DNA from: Clostridiales bacterium
GTDB lineage: Bacteria > Bacillota > Clostridia > Christensenellales > Borkfalkiaceae
Assembly: GCA_015055965.1 (NCBI GenBank)
Contig: SVHG01000020.1
Span: forward strand, 1-40,939
Length of the DNA stretch: 40,939 bases
Direction of reading: 5' to 3'
The position numbers were made by a program, and so were the translations under genes. The notes under the pieces are model-generated. The model ran no database searches. It was given only the letters and a program-made list of their open reading frames with translations, and had not been told where the DNA came from. This document shows, piece after piece, positions 40,652-40,939 of this stretch (positions are counted from its first letter, which is position 1; the number at the start of each line of letters is the position of its first letter).

Positions 40652-40680
40652 TTGACATAATAAAAAACCTATGGTAAAAT
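40652..40680 (+). promoter_or_regulatory. Promoter of the last lipoprotein gene
   Basis: TTGACA (40652-40657), 17 bases, TAAAAT (40675-40680), 32 bases before the ATG. Confidence 0.75.
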
Positions 40681-40712
40681 AGTGGCATAAAATTAAAAAG
40701 AGAAAGAAAATT

Positions 40713-40939
40713 ATGAAAAAATCAACGGTGTTTAAAATTTTAACTTTGTTTTTAACTTTTATGATTTTTTCTTGTAGCTCTGGATGTATTATGGGCGTCA
40801 TAGAAAATGATTTAAAAAAAGATACTCAAAGACGCATAGAAATACAAAAGGAAAGAAAAGCGCAAGCGGATGCACTTATACCTGAAATTGATGGGTATAT
40901 TTTTGAGGCATTACCGCAAACGGCATTTGCCAATCAAGC
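40713..40939 (+). CDS. Lipoprotein, truncated by the window end
   Basis: An open reading frame of 75 complete codons running off the window end. It starts MKKSTVFKIL with a hydrophobic stretch and two possible lipidation cysteines, Cys21 in IFSC and Cys25 in SSGC, followed by IMGVIEND and a charged helical segment (KKDTQRRIEIQKERKAQAD). An AAAGAGAAAG ribosome site and a good promoter precede it. The signal-peptide style (SC then GC, IMD/IMG) recalls the tandem lipoproteins at 9677-13003, but the mature start does not match them. Its function is unknown, and the 3' end is needed to classify it. Confidence 0.75.
   Translation, partial: MKKSTVFKILTLFLTFMIFSCSSGCIMGVIENDLKKDTQRRIEIQKERKAQADALIPEIDGYIFEALPQTAFANQ

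Overview
The window is A+T-rich bacterial DNA from an anaerobic Bacillota, most likely an uncultured Clostridia-type gut bacterium. The basis is the gene set: SpoVG, SepF with YggS, the RuvX/DUF1292 pair, a trimeric [FeFe] hydrogenase, TATAAT/TTGACA promoters and many intrinsic terminators. The lineage is an inference; there is no rRNA here to confirm it.

Layout. 1-7.5 kb: two very large exported proteins, one lipoprotein and one membrane-anchored beta-helix protein, sharing a Cys/His-rich module type. 7.9-13.1 kb: a cytoplasmic GH20-type hexosaminidase, then three tandem lipoprotein paralogues, each with its own promoter and a near-identical terminator. 13.1-18.4 kb: a ZIP metal transporter and the operon hydC-hydB-hydA for a bifurcating-type [FeFe] hydrogenase. 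18.4-25.1 kb: a ClC antiporter with a TrkA-C tail, spoVG, murC, ung, a PflX-like radical SAM protein and metK. 25.1-30.9 kb: a three-gene FAD/Fe-S oxidoreductase operon (GlpA-like, NAD/FAD enzyme, DUF1667) with a HAD phosphatase, then MgtC, RuvX and a DUF1292 protein with a Cys/His-rich metal-binding tail. 31-34.1 kb: an aromatic amino acid type ABC importer. 34.3-40.9 kb: an XRE regulator, rplS, an ABC-2 exporter, sepF and yggS, a collagen-containing S1C protease lipoprotein, a ferredoxin:thioredoxin-reductase-like protein and a truncated lipoprotein gene at the window end.

The most striking regulatory system is at 31083-31283. A promoter drives a 20-residue leader peptide containing YYYSYYY. 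An intrinsic terminator follows, and a sequence beginning at the leader stop codon can pair over 18 base pairs with the 5' half of that terminator. This is the layout of a ribosome-stalling attenuator sensing tyrosine, and it sits directly in front of an ABC importer of the family usually labelled tryptophan/tyrosine. It therefore assigns tyrosine as the likely substrate from sequence alone.

Other recurrent themes are a dispersed family of short hairpins built around TTAATCG-CGCTATAG, used in part as terminators, and several genes whose -10 box ends exactly six bases before the ATG, suggesting leaderless mRNAs.
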